DNA of 64,000 bases, taken from positions 1-64,000 of the forward strand of contig NZ_BOOC01000025.1 of the NCBI RefSeq assembly GCF_016863035.1, given 5' to 3'. Source of the DNA: Microbispora corallina. GTDB taxonomy: Bacteria; Actinomycetota; Actinomycetes; Streptosporangiales; Streptosporangiaceae. The position numbers were made by a program, and so were the translations under genes. Shown here piece by piece: positions 34,216 to 42,289 of this stretch (position 1 is the first letter of the stretch; each line of letters opens with the position of its first letter). Below the pieces are notes generated by a model that saw only the letters and a list, made by a program, of their open reading frames with translations, was not told where the DNA came from and made no database searches.

Positions 34216-34970
34216 CGGCACGCCAGGCGCGGGGGCGCGCCGCGGCCGCCCCCGCGCTGGTGCTGGCCGCCCACGGCGCCCGCAGCGGCCACTGGGAGTC
34301 CGTCATGGAGTCCCTGGCCGCCCGGGTCCGCCAGGCCCGCCCGGGCCGCCGGGTGGAGCTGGGTTTCCTGGAGATCAGCGAGCCCCCGCTCGCCGGCGTG
34401 CTCGCCGAGGTGCCCGGACCGGCGGTCGTGGTCCCGCTGCTGCTGGCCGGCGGGTACCACGTGCACATCGACCTGCCCGCCGTCGTCGCCCGCACCCGGC
34501 CGGACGCCGTGGTGGCCGGGCAGCTCGGCCCTCACCCGCTGCTCACATCCGTGCTGGCCCGCCGGCTGGCCGCCGCCGGGCTGCGGTCCTGCGACACCGT
34601 CGTCCTCGGCGCGGCCGGCTCGTCCGACCCGGCGGCCCTGGAGGACGTGCGCGCCGCCGCCCGCCTGCTGTCCGTACGGCTCTCGCGGCCCGTCACGGCC
34701 GCGTACGCGTCGGCCGGCGCCCCGAGCCTGGAGGAGGCGCTGCGGCACGCGAGGGAGGGCCTGGCGCCCCGGATCGCGGTGGCGTCCTACCTGCTGGCGC
34801 CCGGCCACTTCCACGACCGGCTGCTCGACGCCGGCGCCGACCTGGTCAGCGCGCCCATCGGCGCCGACGAGGACGTGGCCGCCCTGGTCTGGACCCGGTA
34901 CGAGGAGGCCCTGGAGCGTCCGGCCGCCGTCCGGGCCGCCGCCCACCGCGCGCTGCGCGTCGTGTCCTGA
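34212..34970 (+). CDS. sirB: sirohydrochlorin ferrochelatase/cobaltochelatase (CbiX/SirB type)
   Basis: 252 residues, ATG overlapping the preceding stop. Two tandem CbiX half-domains: the first with LVLAAHGARSG and the metal-binding VPLLLAGGYHVHIDLP, the second with VVLGAAGSSD and VASYLLAPGHFHDRLL. The His residues of both halves (GYHVHID, GHFHD) are the expected chelatase ligands. The likely reaction inserts Fe2+ into sirohydrochlorin to give the siroheme of NirB. Last gene of the six-gene chain; its stop codon falls in the first unit of a 15-bp tandem repeat. Confidence 0.88.
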   Translation: MTARQARGRAAAAPALVLAAHGARSGHWESVMESLAARVRQARPGRRVELGFLEISEPPLAGVLAEVPGPAVVVPLLLAGGYHVHIDLPAVVARTRPDAVVAGQLGPHPLLTSVLARRLAAAGLRSCDTVVLGAAGSSDPAALEDVRAAARLLSVRLSRPVTAAYASAGAPSLEEALRHAREGLAPRIAVASYLLAPGHFHDRLLDAGADLVSAPIGADEDVAALVWTRYEEALERPAAVRAAAHRALRVVS

Positions 34971-35083
34971 GAGGCCGTCCGCTGAGAAGGCGTGCCCTGA
35001 GAGGCCGTCTTCTGAGAGGTCGTCTCTTGGGAAGCCGTCTCCTGAGAGGCCGTCTTCTGAGAGCCCGTCTTCTGAGAGGCGGC
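34967..35083. repeat. 15-bp tandem repeat, about 7.7 copies
   Basis: Units of the form CTGAGAGGCCGTCTT, with substitutions, run head to tail from the stop codon of the ferrochelatase gene towards the convergent PAC2 gene. Copies differ at 1-4 positions. The array is non-coding in the frames of both genes. Its period (15 bp, no spacers) excludes a CRISPR array. Confidence 0.85.
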
Positions 35084-35124
35084 GGGCGCCGGCGCGTGCG
35101 GGGCGTCCGGCCGGGCGGCGGGCG

Positions 35125-35979
35125 TCAGCGGTCGGTGCCGCGGTCGCGGCGGCGCAGGTAGCGCTCGAACTCGGCCGCGATCGCGTCCCCGCTCGCCTCG
35201 GGCAGCTCGGCCGCGTCCTTGCGCTCCTCCAGCTCCCGCACGTACTCGGCCACCTCGGTGTCCTGGGCGGCCAGCTCGTCGACCCCGTGCTCCCAGGCGC
35301 GGGCCTCCTCCGCCAGGTCGCCGTACGGCATGGGGATGTCGAGCATGTCCTCGATCCGGCGCAGCAGCGCCAGCGTGGCCTTCGGGTTCGGCGGCTGCGC
35401 CACATAGTGGGGGACCGACGCCCACAGGGACACCGTCCGCACCCCGGCGCCGCCGAGCGTGTGCTGCAGGACGCCCACGATGCCCGTCGGGCCCTCGTAC
35501 TTGGTGAGCTCCAGGTTGAGCGCCCGGGCCATGCCGGGGTCGCTCACCGAGCCGACGATCGGCACCGGCCGGGTGTGCGGCGAGTCGTTGAGCAGCGCGC
35601 CCAGCAGGATCGCCAGGTCGACGCCCAGGTCGTGGCACAGGCCGACGATCTCGGCGCAGAACGACCGCCACCGCATGTTGGGCTCGATGCCGCGCAGGAG
35701 GACGACGTCGCGCTTGGCGCCCGGGGGGCGGGCCAGCAGCAGCCGGGTGGTCGGCCACACGATCGACCGGGTGAGCCCGTCGCCCATCTCCACGATCGGC
35801 CGCGTCACCTGGAAGTCGTAGTAGTCCTCGGGGTCGAGCTCGACGAGGGGGGTGGCCTTCCACTCCGTCTCGAGATGCGCCAGCACGCCGCTGGACGCCT
35901 CGCCTGCGTCGTTCCACCCTTCGAACGCGGCGATCAGCACCGGGTCGACGAGCTCGGGGAGCCCTTCGAACTCGATCAC
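35125..35979 (-). CDS. PAC2 family protein
   Basis: 284 residues from a GTG at 35979, with GGGAGG 6 nt upstream. The PAC2 fold is recognisable: IEFEGLPELVDPVLIAAFEGWNDAGEA at the start, DFQVTRPIVE, LLRGIEPNMRW, a central GALLNDSPHTRPVPIVG and YEGPTGIVGVL. PAC2 proteins include a eukaryotic proteasome assembly chaperone; the actinobacterial members have no proven function, though their hosts carry 20S proteasomes. The acidic C-terminal helix ends RRRDRGTDR. It is divergent from metH with a 198-bp gap. Confidence 0.88.
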   Translation of the reverse strand: MIEFEGLPELVDPVLIAAFEGWNDAGEASSGVLAHLETEWKATPLVELDPEDYYDFQVTRPIVEMGDGLTRSIVWPTTRLLLARPPGAKRDVVLLRGIEPNMRWRSFCAEIVGLCHDLGVDLAILLGALLNDSPHTRPVPIVGSVSDPGMARALNLELTKYEGPTGIVGVLQHTLGGAGVRTVSLWASVPHYVAQPPNPKATLALLRRIEDMLDIPMPYGDLAEEARAWEHGVDELAAQDTEVAEYVRELEERKDAAELPEASGDAIAAEFERYLRRRDRGTDR

Positions 35980-36165
35980 GCGCCGCCTCCCTCGTTGGCC
36001 CACTGCAGTATGGCTCACTCCAAGACTATTCGGTGAGGAGGGCCGGGCGTCACTCCCCGCGGCCCGGCCGTCCCGCGTGGTGCGCGCGGGCGGCGGGAAC
36101 GCCGCCGGGACCGGGCCTTCCGCCTGTAGCGCAATCAGGGCAAAGGATCCGCCTCGCGGGGCCGA

Positions 36166-36177
36166 TAGTCTTGCTCC
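36166..36177 (+). promoter_or_regulatory. -10 element suggesting a leaderless metH mRNA
   Basis: TAGTCT (36166-36171) ends 6 nt before the metH ATG, and no Shine-Dalgarno is present. This is the spacing at which transcription would begin at the start codon itself. No clear -35 and no cobalamin riboswitch were recognised upstream. Confidence 0.45.
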
Positions 36178-39100
36178 ATGACCAGCAGACCGTCCTTCCG
36201 CGAAGTGCTGTCCGAGCGAATTCTGATCGCCGACGGAGCCATGGGGACGATGCTGCAGTCCTACGACCCCACGCTCGACGACTTCCAGGGCCACGAGGGC
36301 TGCAACGACGTGCTCAACGTGAGCCGTCCCGACATCGTGCGCGCCGTCCACGACGCCTACCTGGCCGTCGGCGTCGACTGCGTGGAGACCAACACCTTCA
36401 ACGCCAACCGAGCGGCGCTGGGGGAGTACGGCATCGCCGACCGGATCTTCGAGCTGTCCGAGGCGGGGGCGCGCCTGGCCCGCGAGCGGGCCGACGAGTG
36501 GTCCACGCAGGACAGGCCGCGGTTCGTGCTCGGCTCGATGGGCCCGGGGACGAAGCTGCCGACCCTCGGCCACCTGCCGTACGAGACGCTGCGGGACGCC
36601 TACCGGGACAACGCGGCCGGGCTGATCGCGGGCGGCGCGGACGCCCTGATCATCGAGACCTGCCAGGACCTGCTGCAGGTCAAGGCCGCCGTCGTGGGGG
36701 CGAAGCGGGCCATCGAGGCGGCCGGGCGAGACGTGCCGATCATCACGCAGGTCACCATCGAGACCAACGGCGCCATGCTGCTCGGCTCGGAGATCGGCGC
36801 CGCCCTCACCGCGATCGAGCCGCTCGGCGTCGACCTGATCGGCCTCAACTGCGCCACCGGGCCCACGGAGATGAGCGAGCACCTGCGCTACCTGGCCCGC
36901 CACTCGCGGCTGCCGCTGTCGTGCATGCCGAACGCCGGCCTGCCGCAGCTCACCTCCGACGGCGCCTACTACCCGCTCAGCCCGGGCGAGCTGGCCGACG
37001 CCCACGACGCGTTCACCCGCGACTACGCGCTGGCGCTGGTGGGCGGCTGCTGCGGCACCACCCCCGAGCACCTGCGGCAGGTCGTGGAGCGCGTGGGCGG
37101 CCGTCCCAGGGGCACGCGCCGTCCCCGCCCCGAGGCCGGCGCGGCGTCGCTCTACCAGCACGTGCCGTTCCGGCAGGACACCTCCTACCTCGCGATCGGC
37201 GAGCGGACCAACGCCAACGGCTCCAAGGCGTTCCGCGAGGCGATGCTCGACGGCAACTACGAGGAGTGCGTCGAGATCGCCCGGGCCCAGGCCCGCGACG
37301 GCGCGCACATGCTCGACCTGTGCGTCGACTACGTGGGCCGCGACGGCGTGACCGACATGAAGGAGCTGGCCTTCCGGTTCGCCACGGCGTCCACGCTGCC
37401 GATCGTGATCGACTCGACCGAGCCGCCCGTGATCGAGGCCGGCCTGGAGATGCTCGGCGGCAGGGCCATCGTCAACTCCGTCAACTACGAGGACGGCGAC
37501 GGGCCCGACTCCCGCTTCACCAAGGTGATGCGGCTGGTCAGGGAGCACGGCGCGGCCGTGGTCGCGCTGACCATCGACGAGGAGGGCCAGGCCCGCACAG
37601 CGGAGTGGAAGGTCCGCGTGGCGGTCCGCCTCATCGAGGACCTCGTCCGCAACTGGGGGATGCGGGTCGAGGACATCATCGTCGACTGCCTGACGTTCCC
37701 GATCGCCACCGGGCAGGAGGAGACCCGCCGGGACGCCATCGAGACGATCGAGGCGATCCGCGAGCTCAAGCGCCGCTACCCGGGCGTGCAGACCACGCTC
37801 GGCCTGTCGAACGTGTCGTTCGGCCTCAACCCGGCCGCCCGCATGGTCCTGAACTCGGTGTTCCTCAACGAGTGCGTGAACGCCGGGCTCGACTCGGCCA
37901 TCGTGCACGCGTCCAAGATCCTGCCGATGGCCCGCATCCCCGACGAGCAGCGGCAGGTCGCGCTCGACCTCGTGTACGACCGCCGCCGCGACGGGTACGA
38001 CCCGCTGCAGCGGTTCATGGAGCTGTTCGAGGGCGTCGACGCCGCGTCCATGAAGGCGGGCAAGGCGGCCGAGCTGGCCGGGCTGCCGCTGTGGGAGCGG
38101 CTCAAGCGGCGCATCGTGGACGGCGAGCGCAAGGGCCTGGAGGCCGACCTCGACGAGGCCCTCGCCCAGCGCCCGGCTCTGGAGATCATCAACGACGTCC
38201 TGCTCGACGGCATGAAGACGGTCGGCGAGCTGTTCGGGTCGGGCCAGATGCAGCTGCCGTTCGTGCTCCAGTCGGCCGAGGTCATGAAGACGGCCGTGGC
38301 CTACCTTGAGCCGTACATGGACCGGGTCGAGGGCGACTCCAAGGGCCGCATCGTGCTGGCCACGGTCAAGGGCGACGTCCATGACATCGGCAAGAACCTC
38401 GTCGACATCATCCTGTCCAACAACGGCTACGACGTGGTGAACCTCGGCATCAAGCAGCCGGTCTCGGCCATCCTGGAGGCCGCCGAGGAGAACAGGGCCG
38501 ACGTGATCGGCATGTCGGGCCTGCTGGTGAAGTCGACGGTCGTCATGAAGGAGAACCTCGAGGAGATGAACTCCCGGGGCATCGCCGGCCGTTTCCCCGT
38601 GCTGCTCGGGGGCGCCGCGCTCACCCGCGCGTACGTCGAGCAGGACCTGGCCGACCTCTACCAGGGCGAGGTCCGCTACGCCAGGGACGCCTTCGAGGGC
38701 CTGCGGCTGATGGACGCGTTCATGGCGGTCAAGCGCGGCGAGGACGGCGCGACGCTGCCGCCCCTGCGCGAGCGGCGGGTGAAGACGGGCGCCGTGCTCA
38801 GGCGGACGGCCGAGGAGGACCTGCCGGCCCGATCCGACGTGGCGGCCGACAACCCCGTGCCCACGCCGCCGTTCCTGGGCGACCGGATCGTCAAGGGCAT
38901 CCCGCTGGGCGACTACGCGGCCTTCCTCGACGAGCGGGCCACGTTCATGGGCCAATGGGGCCTCAAGGCGGCCCGCGGCGGCGACGGGCCGTCGTACGAG
39001 GAGCTGGTCGAGATCGAGGGACGGCCCCGGCTGCGGATGTGGCTGGACCGGCTCCAGACGGAGAACCTGCTGGAGGCGGCCGTCGTCTACGGCTACTTCC

Positions 39101-39642
39101 CCTGCGTCAGCGAGGGCGACAGCCTGATCGTCCTGGACGACGAGGGCAAGGAGCGGACCCGGTTCACCTTCCCCCGGCAGCGCCGCGACCGGCACCTGTG
39201 CCTGGCCGACTTCTTCCGGCCCCGGGAGTCCGGCGAGGTCGACGTGGTCGGGTTCCAGGTTGTCACCATGGGCAACCGGATCAGCGAGGCTGCCGCCGAG
39301 CTGTTCGCGAAGGACGCCTACCGCGACTACCTGGAGCTCCACGGTCTGTCCGTGCAGCTGACGGAGGCGCTGGCGGAGTACTGGCACGCGCGGGTGCGCT
39401 CGGAGCTCGGGATCGGCGGCGACGAGTCGCTGGCCGACATGCTGAAGGTGAACATCGCCGGCTGCCGCTACTCGTTCGGCTACCCCGCGTGTCCCAACCT
39501 GGAGGACCAGGTTCAGGTCATGGGGCTGCTCGACCCGTCCCGGATCGGCGTGACGCTGTCGGAGGAGTTCCAGCTCCACCCCGAACAGGCCACGTCGGCC
39601 CTGATCGCCCACCATCCCGAGGCCAAGTACTTCAACGTGTAG
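36178..39642 (+). CDS. metH: cobalamin-dependent methionine synthase
   Basis: 1154 residues, all four MetH modules. Homocysteine domain (about 1-320) with zinc Cys in LNCATGP and GGCCGTTP; methyltetrahydrofolate domain (from about 335, YLAIGERTNANGSKAFREAM, then ATGQEETRRDAIETI); cobalamin domain with the cap and the DxHxxG motif in KGDVHDIGKNLVDIIL plus GMSGLLVKSTVVMKENL; and the AdoMet reactivation domain ending YSFGYPACPNLEDQ. It transfers the methyl group of 5-methyl-THF to homocysteine in the cytoplasm. The length is slightly under E. coli MetH (about 1227). A HAD phosphatase gene follows on the same strand. Confidence 0.96.
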   Translation: MTSRPSFREVLSERILIADGAMGTMLQSYDPTLDDFQGHEGCNDVLNVSRPDIVRAVHDAYLAVGVDCVETNTFNANRAALGEYGIADRIFELSEAGARLARERADEWSTQDRPRFVLGSMGPGTKLPTLGHLPYETLRDAYRDNAAGLIAGGADALIIETCQDLLQVKAAVVGAKRAIEAAGRDVPIITQVTIETNGAMLLGSEIGAALTAIEPLGVDLIGLNCATGPTEMSEHLRYLARHSRLPLSCMPNAGLPQLTSDGAYYPLSPGELADAHDAFTRDYALALVGGCCGTTPEHLRQVVERVGGRPRGTRRPRPEAGAASLYQHVPFRQDTSYLAIGERTNANGSKAFREAMLDGNYEECVEIARAQARDGAHMLDLCVDYVGRDGVTDMKELAFRFATASTLPIVIDSTEPPVIEAGLEMLGGRAIVNSVNYEDGDGPDSRFTKVMRLVREHGAAVVALTIDEEGQARTAEWKVRVAVRLIEDLVRNWGMRVEDIIVDCLTFPIATGQEETRRDAIETIEAIRELKRRYPGVQTTLGLSNVSFGLNPAARMVLNSVFLNECVNAGLDSAIVHASKILPMARIPDEQRQVALDLVYDRRRDGYDPLQRFMELFEGVDAASMKAGKAAELAGLPLWERLKRRIVDGERKGLEADLDEALAQRPALEIINDVLLDGMKTVGELFGSGQMQLPFVLQSAEVMKTAVAYLEPYMDRVEGDSKGRIVLATVKGDVHDIGKNLVDIILSNNGYDVVNLGIKQPVSAILEAAEENRADVIGMSGLLVKSTVVMKENLEEMNSRGIAGRFPVLLGGAALTRAYVEQDLADLYQGEVRYARDAFEGLRLMDAFMAVKRGEDGATLPPLRERRVKTGAVLRRTAEEDLPARSDVAADNPVPTPPFLGDRIVKGIPLGDYAAFLDERATFMGQWGLKAARGGDGPSYEELVEIEGRPRLRMWLDRLQTENLLEAAVVYGYFPCVSEGDSLIVLDDEGKERTRFTFPRQRRDRHLCLADFFRPRESGEVDVVGFQVVTMGNRISEAAAELFAKDAYRDYLELHGLSVQLTEALAEYWHARVRSELGIGGDESLADMLKVNIAGCRYSFGYPACPNLEDQVQVMGLLDPSRIGVTLSEEFQLHPEQATSALIAHHPEAKYFNV

Positions 39643-39727
39643 GCCCCTGCGCCGCGGGCGGGCCTCCGGCGGCCGTCTACCATGTTGCTCCCCCCTTTTC
39701 GGGGGCGTCGCCGGGGGAAGGGGCCAC

Positions 39728-40369
39728 GTGGACGCTGTTCTGTTCGACATGGACGGACTGCTGGTCGACACGGAGGAGGTCTGGTTCGAGGTCGAGACCG
39801 AGGTGGTCGGGCGCCTCGGGGGGTCCTGGGGTCCCGAGCACCAGGAGCAGCTCGTCGGGGGCTCCTGGGAGCGGACGGTCGCGTACATGATGGAGCTGAC
39901 GCGGGCGGACGTGGACCCGGCCCTCGTGGGCGAGTGGCTCATCGACGGGATGGAACGGCGCCTCGCGACGGGCGTGGTGCCCATGCCCGGCGCGCTGGAC
40001 CTGCTGCGCGACCTCACGGACAACGGGGTGCGCACGGCCCTGGTCACCTCGTCCCTGCGGGTGATCGCCGACGCCGTGCTGAAGGCGGTCGGCCGGGAGC
40101 ACTTCGAGGTGGTCGTGACGGCCGACGACGTCGTCCGCACCAAGCCCGACCCGGAGCCGTACCTGACGGCGGCGGCCCTGCTGGCGGTCGAGCCGGGCCG
40201 CTGCGTGGTGCTGGAGGACTCCCCGAACGGCGTCGCCTCGGCGACCGCGGCCGGGTGCCGGGTGGTGGCGGTGCCGAGCGTGCTGCCCATCTCGGCCGCC
40301 CCCGGGCGGCTGGTCATGCCGTCCCTCGTGGACGTCGACCTGGGCCTGCTCCGCTCACTGGTCGCCTGA
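39728..40369 (+). CDS. HAD superfamily phosphatase (beta-phosphoglucomutase-like)
   Basis: 213 residues from a GTG at 39728 with GGGGGAAGGGG upstream. HAD motifs: FDMDGLLVDT (nucleophile Asp7, acid Asp9), TSS at motif II, K in RTKPDPEPY (motif III) and EDSPNG (motif IV). The cap is the helical type between motifs I and II. It probably dephosphorylates a small phosphometabolite or isomerises a sugar phosphate. Pairing with metH recurs in actinobacteria from general knowledge, but the substrate is unknown. TACCAT at 39678-39683 could serve as its own -10. Confidence 0.88.
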   Translation: MDAVLFDMDGLLVDTEEVWFEVETEVVGRLGGSWGPEHQEQLVGGSWERTVAYMMELTRADVDPALVGEWLIDGMERRLATGVVPMPGALDLLRDLTDNGVRTALVTSSLRVIADAVLKAVGREHFEVVVTADDVVRTKPDPEPYLTAAALLAVEPGRCVVLEDSPNGVASATAAGCRVVAVPSVLPISAAPGRLVMPSLVDVDLGLLRSLVA

Positions 40370-40450
40370 TCGGGAACGATCAAGATCACCGCCCGGCGGG
40401 CGGGCGTCCGGAGTGCCAGGATGGGGGTAACCGCGACGAGGGGGCCCGCC

Positions 40451-40933
40451 ATGACATTCGACCAGATCGCCTGGCTGCCGCTGTGCGCCGGGCTGACCGC
40501 CGTGGGGGCCGCGCTGGCCTACCTGGCGTTCCGTCGCAGGGGGGTCACCGCGGGACTGCGCGGCACCGCCTGGGCGCTGCTGCCGCTCGCGGCCTATCTC
40601 ACCGGCGCGCTGCGCACGCTGTGGACCATCGGCTCGGCGGCCGTCTCCTTCGTCACCGGGCTGGTCCTGTCGCCGTCGGTCTGGGCCGGGGTGGCGCTGA
40701 CGGGGCTGTCGGCGGTGCTGTTCTTCGTCTCCGGCGCGCTGCGCGGGCGCACGCTGTCGCGCGCGCGGCGGTCGAAGGGCGGCGCCGCCCCGGCGGACGC
40801 GGGGACCGGTGCGCCGTCTGCCGCCGGAAGCCGGGACGTGACCCGGCCGATCGAGCTCAAGGCCGCTCAGCCTACCGCCAACGACGACTTTTCGGACATT
40901 GAGGACATCCTCAAGCGCCGCGGGATCAGCTGA
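40451..40933 (+). CDS. actinobacterial membrane protein with conserved D-I-E-x-I-L-x-x-R-G-I tail
   Basis: 160 residues from the ATG at 40451 (GAGGGGG 6 nt upstream). Three membrane helices (WLPLCAGLTAVGAALAYLAF, a second at ALLPLAAYLTGALRTLW to SFVTGLVLSP, a third VWAGVALTGLSAVLFFVSG) precede a disordered cytoplasmic stretch and the ending DDFSDIEDILKRRGIS. Similar small proteins with that acidic tail are widespread in Streptomyces and relatives, mostly labelled hypothetical. No function is proposed. The gene stands alone between metH/HAD and the ABC transporter. Confidence 0.75.
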   Translation: MTFDQIAWLPLCAGLTAVGAALAYLAFRRRGVTAGLRGTAWALLPLAAYLTGALRTLWTIGSAAVSFVTGLVLSPSVWAGVALTGLSAVLFFVSGALRGRTLSRARRSKGGAAPADAGTGAPSAAGSRDVTRPIELKAAQPTANDDFSDIEDILKRRGIS

Positions 40934-41239
40934 GAATCCCACATGCCGGGACCAAGTTACCGGCCAGTGCAATGTCACAGTTCCGCGACACAACCGGAAC
41001 GAGAAGCCGACAATCTCTTCAAGATCAATACGAATGAGTTTCGCATGAATCACAGTTGAGCCACAGGGGGCCTCCGGGGACTGGTCATCCCAGCTCAGCG
41101 CATACATTGTGCGTTCCAGAGGGCGCGGCTACGAGGCGGCGCCCACGGACAATGTCGTCTGGGATCCAGGGGGCCGACACCTCATGGCCACGCCACGGAT
41201 GGTCAGCACTATGGTCGTGGGACCGACGAAGGAGGTTCC
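40934..41239. other. 306-bp intergenic stretch upstream of the peptide transporter operon
   Basis: No gene seen. The left part is relatively AT-rich. Weak -10 candidates are TACATT (41103-41108) and TATGGT (41210-41215), neither with a good -35 at 17 nt. No strong palindrome was found. It should contain the promoter of the dppCABDF-like operon. Confidence 0.4.
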
Positions 41240-42235
41240 ATGACCGCACCGATGGACGTCACCGGCTCTCAGACCGAGGCCACGCCGGAGAGCGTCCTCG
41301 ACGGGGCGGGCGGCGCGAAGGCGATCCAGGGGCGCTCGCTCGGCCAGATCGCCTGGATGCGCCTCAAGCGCGACAAGGTCGCCCTCGCCGGCGGGCTCAT
41401 CGTGGTCGTCCTCATCCTCGTCGCCGTGTTCGCCCCGCTGATCGTCGGCGCGTTCGGCCAGGACCCGACGCAGTTCAACTCCGACCTGATCGACTCCTCG
41501 ACCATGGCGCCGAAGGGCGGCACGGGCATCAGCGCCCAGCACCTGTTCGGCCTGGAGCCGGTCAACGGCCGCGACATCTTCAGCCGGGTCGTGTACGGGG
41601 CGCGGATCTCCCTGCTGATCGCCTTCCTCGCCACGCTGCTGTCGGTGATCATCGGCACGCTCCTCGGCGTCACGGCCGGATACTTCGGCGGCCTGGTCGA
41701 CTCGATCATCAGCAAGGCCATGGACGTCTTCCTGGCCTTCCCGCTGCTGGTCTTCGCCATCGCCCTGGCGGGCATCGTCCCCGACACGGCGTTCGGCCTC
41801 GCCGGCGACACGCTCCGGGTCGCGCTGCTGGTCTTCATCATCGGCTTCTTCAACTGGCCGTACGTGGGCCGCATCATCCGCGGGCAGACGCTGTCGCTGC
41901 GCGAGCGGGAGTTCGTCGACGCCGCCCGCAGCCTGGGCGCGCGCGGCCCGTACATCATCTTCCGGGAGATGCTGCCCAACCTGGTCGCGCCGATCCTCAT
42001 CTACGCGACGCTGCTGATCCCGACGAACGTCCTGTTCGAGGCGGCGCTGTCGTTCCTCGGCGTCGGCGTGCGGCCGCCCACCCCCACGTGGGGCGGCATG
42101 CTGTCGGACGCGGTGCGCTTCTACACGATGCCGCACTTCATGTTCTTCCCCGGCATGGCGATCTTCATCACGGTCCTGGCGTTCAACCTGTTCGGCGACG
42201 GCCTGCGGGACGCACTCGACCCGAAGGCCCGCTGA
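41240..42235 (+). CDS. dppC: peptide ABC transporter permease, DppC/OppC type
   Basis: 331 residues, ATG after GAAGGAGG. An N-terminal cytoplasmic segment, then a first helix (LAGGLIVVVLILVAVFAPLI), a periplasmic loop with HLFGLEPVNGRDIFSRVVYGARISL, and the BPD_transp_1 core with the EAA loop REREFVDAARSLGARGPYIIFREMLPN that contacts the ATPases. It pairs with the DppB-like permease encoded two genes on to form the channel. Unusually, it precedes the binding-protein gene. Confidence 0.92.
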   Translation: MTAPMDVTGSQTEATPESVLDGAGGAKAIQGRSLGQIAWMRLKRDKVALAGGLIVVVLILVAVFAPLIVGAFGQDPTQFNSDLIDSSTMAPKGGTGISAQHLFGLEPVNGRDIFSRVVYGARISLLIAFLATLLSVIIGTLLGVTAGYFGGLVDSIISKAMDVFLAFPLLVFAIALAGIVPDTAFGLAGDTLRVALLVFIIGFFNWPYVGRIIRGQTLSLREREFVDAARSLGARGPYIIFREMLPNLVAPILIYATLLIPTNVLFEAALSFLGVGVRPPTPTWGGMLSDAVRFYTMPHFMFFPGMAIFITVLAFNLFGDGLRDALDPKAR

Positions 42236-42289
42236 GCGCTTCCTGGTTCCCCGTTAAGTCCCCGGCTCCTATAACCAAGGGGTTTGCAG

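Noticed and set aside
34967-35083. Possible CRISPR array
   Set aside because: The unit is 15 bp with no spacers and no cas genes are nearby. It is a simple tandem repeat. The RecB-like nuclease has a Cas4-like fold but stands alone.
34980-35125. Minus-strand peptide of SQKTA-like repeats as an extension of the PAC2 protein
   Set aside because: It lies in a different frame from PAC2, which ends at 35125. It is only the translation of the 15-bp repeat.
36000-36177. Cobalamin riboswitch before metH
   Set aside because: No B12-box-like conserved segment could be identified, and the -10 placement suggests transcription starts at the metH ATG.
35125-40452. A 1775-codon minus-strand frame covering metH
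   Set aside because: Only its last 284 codons are real (the PAC2 gene). The rest is antisense to metH, whose four domains are unmistakable.
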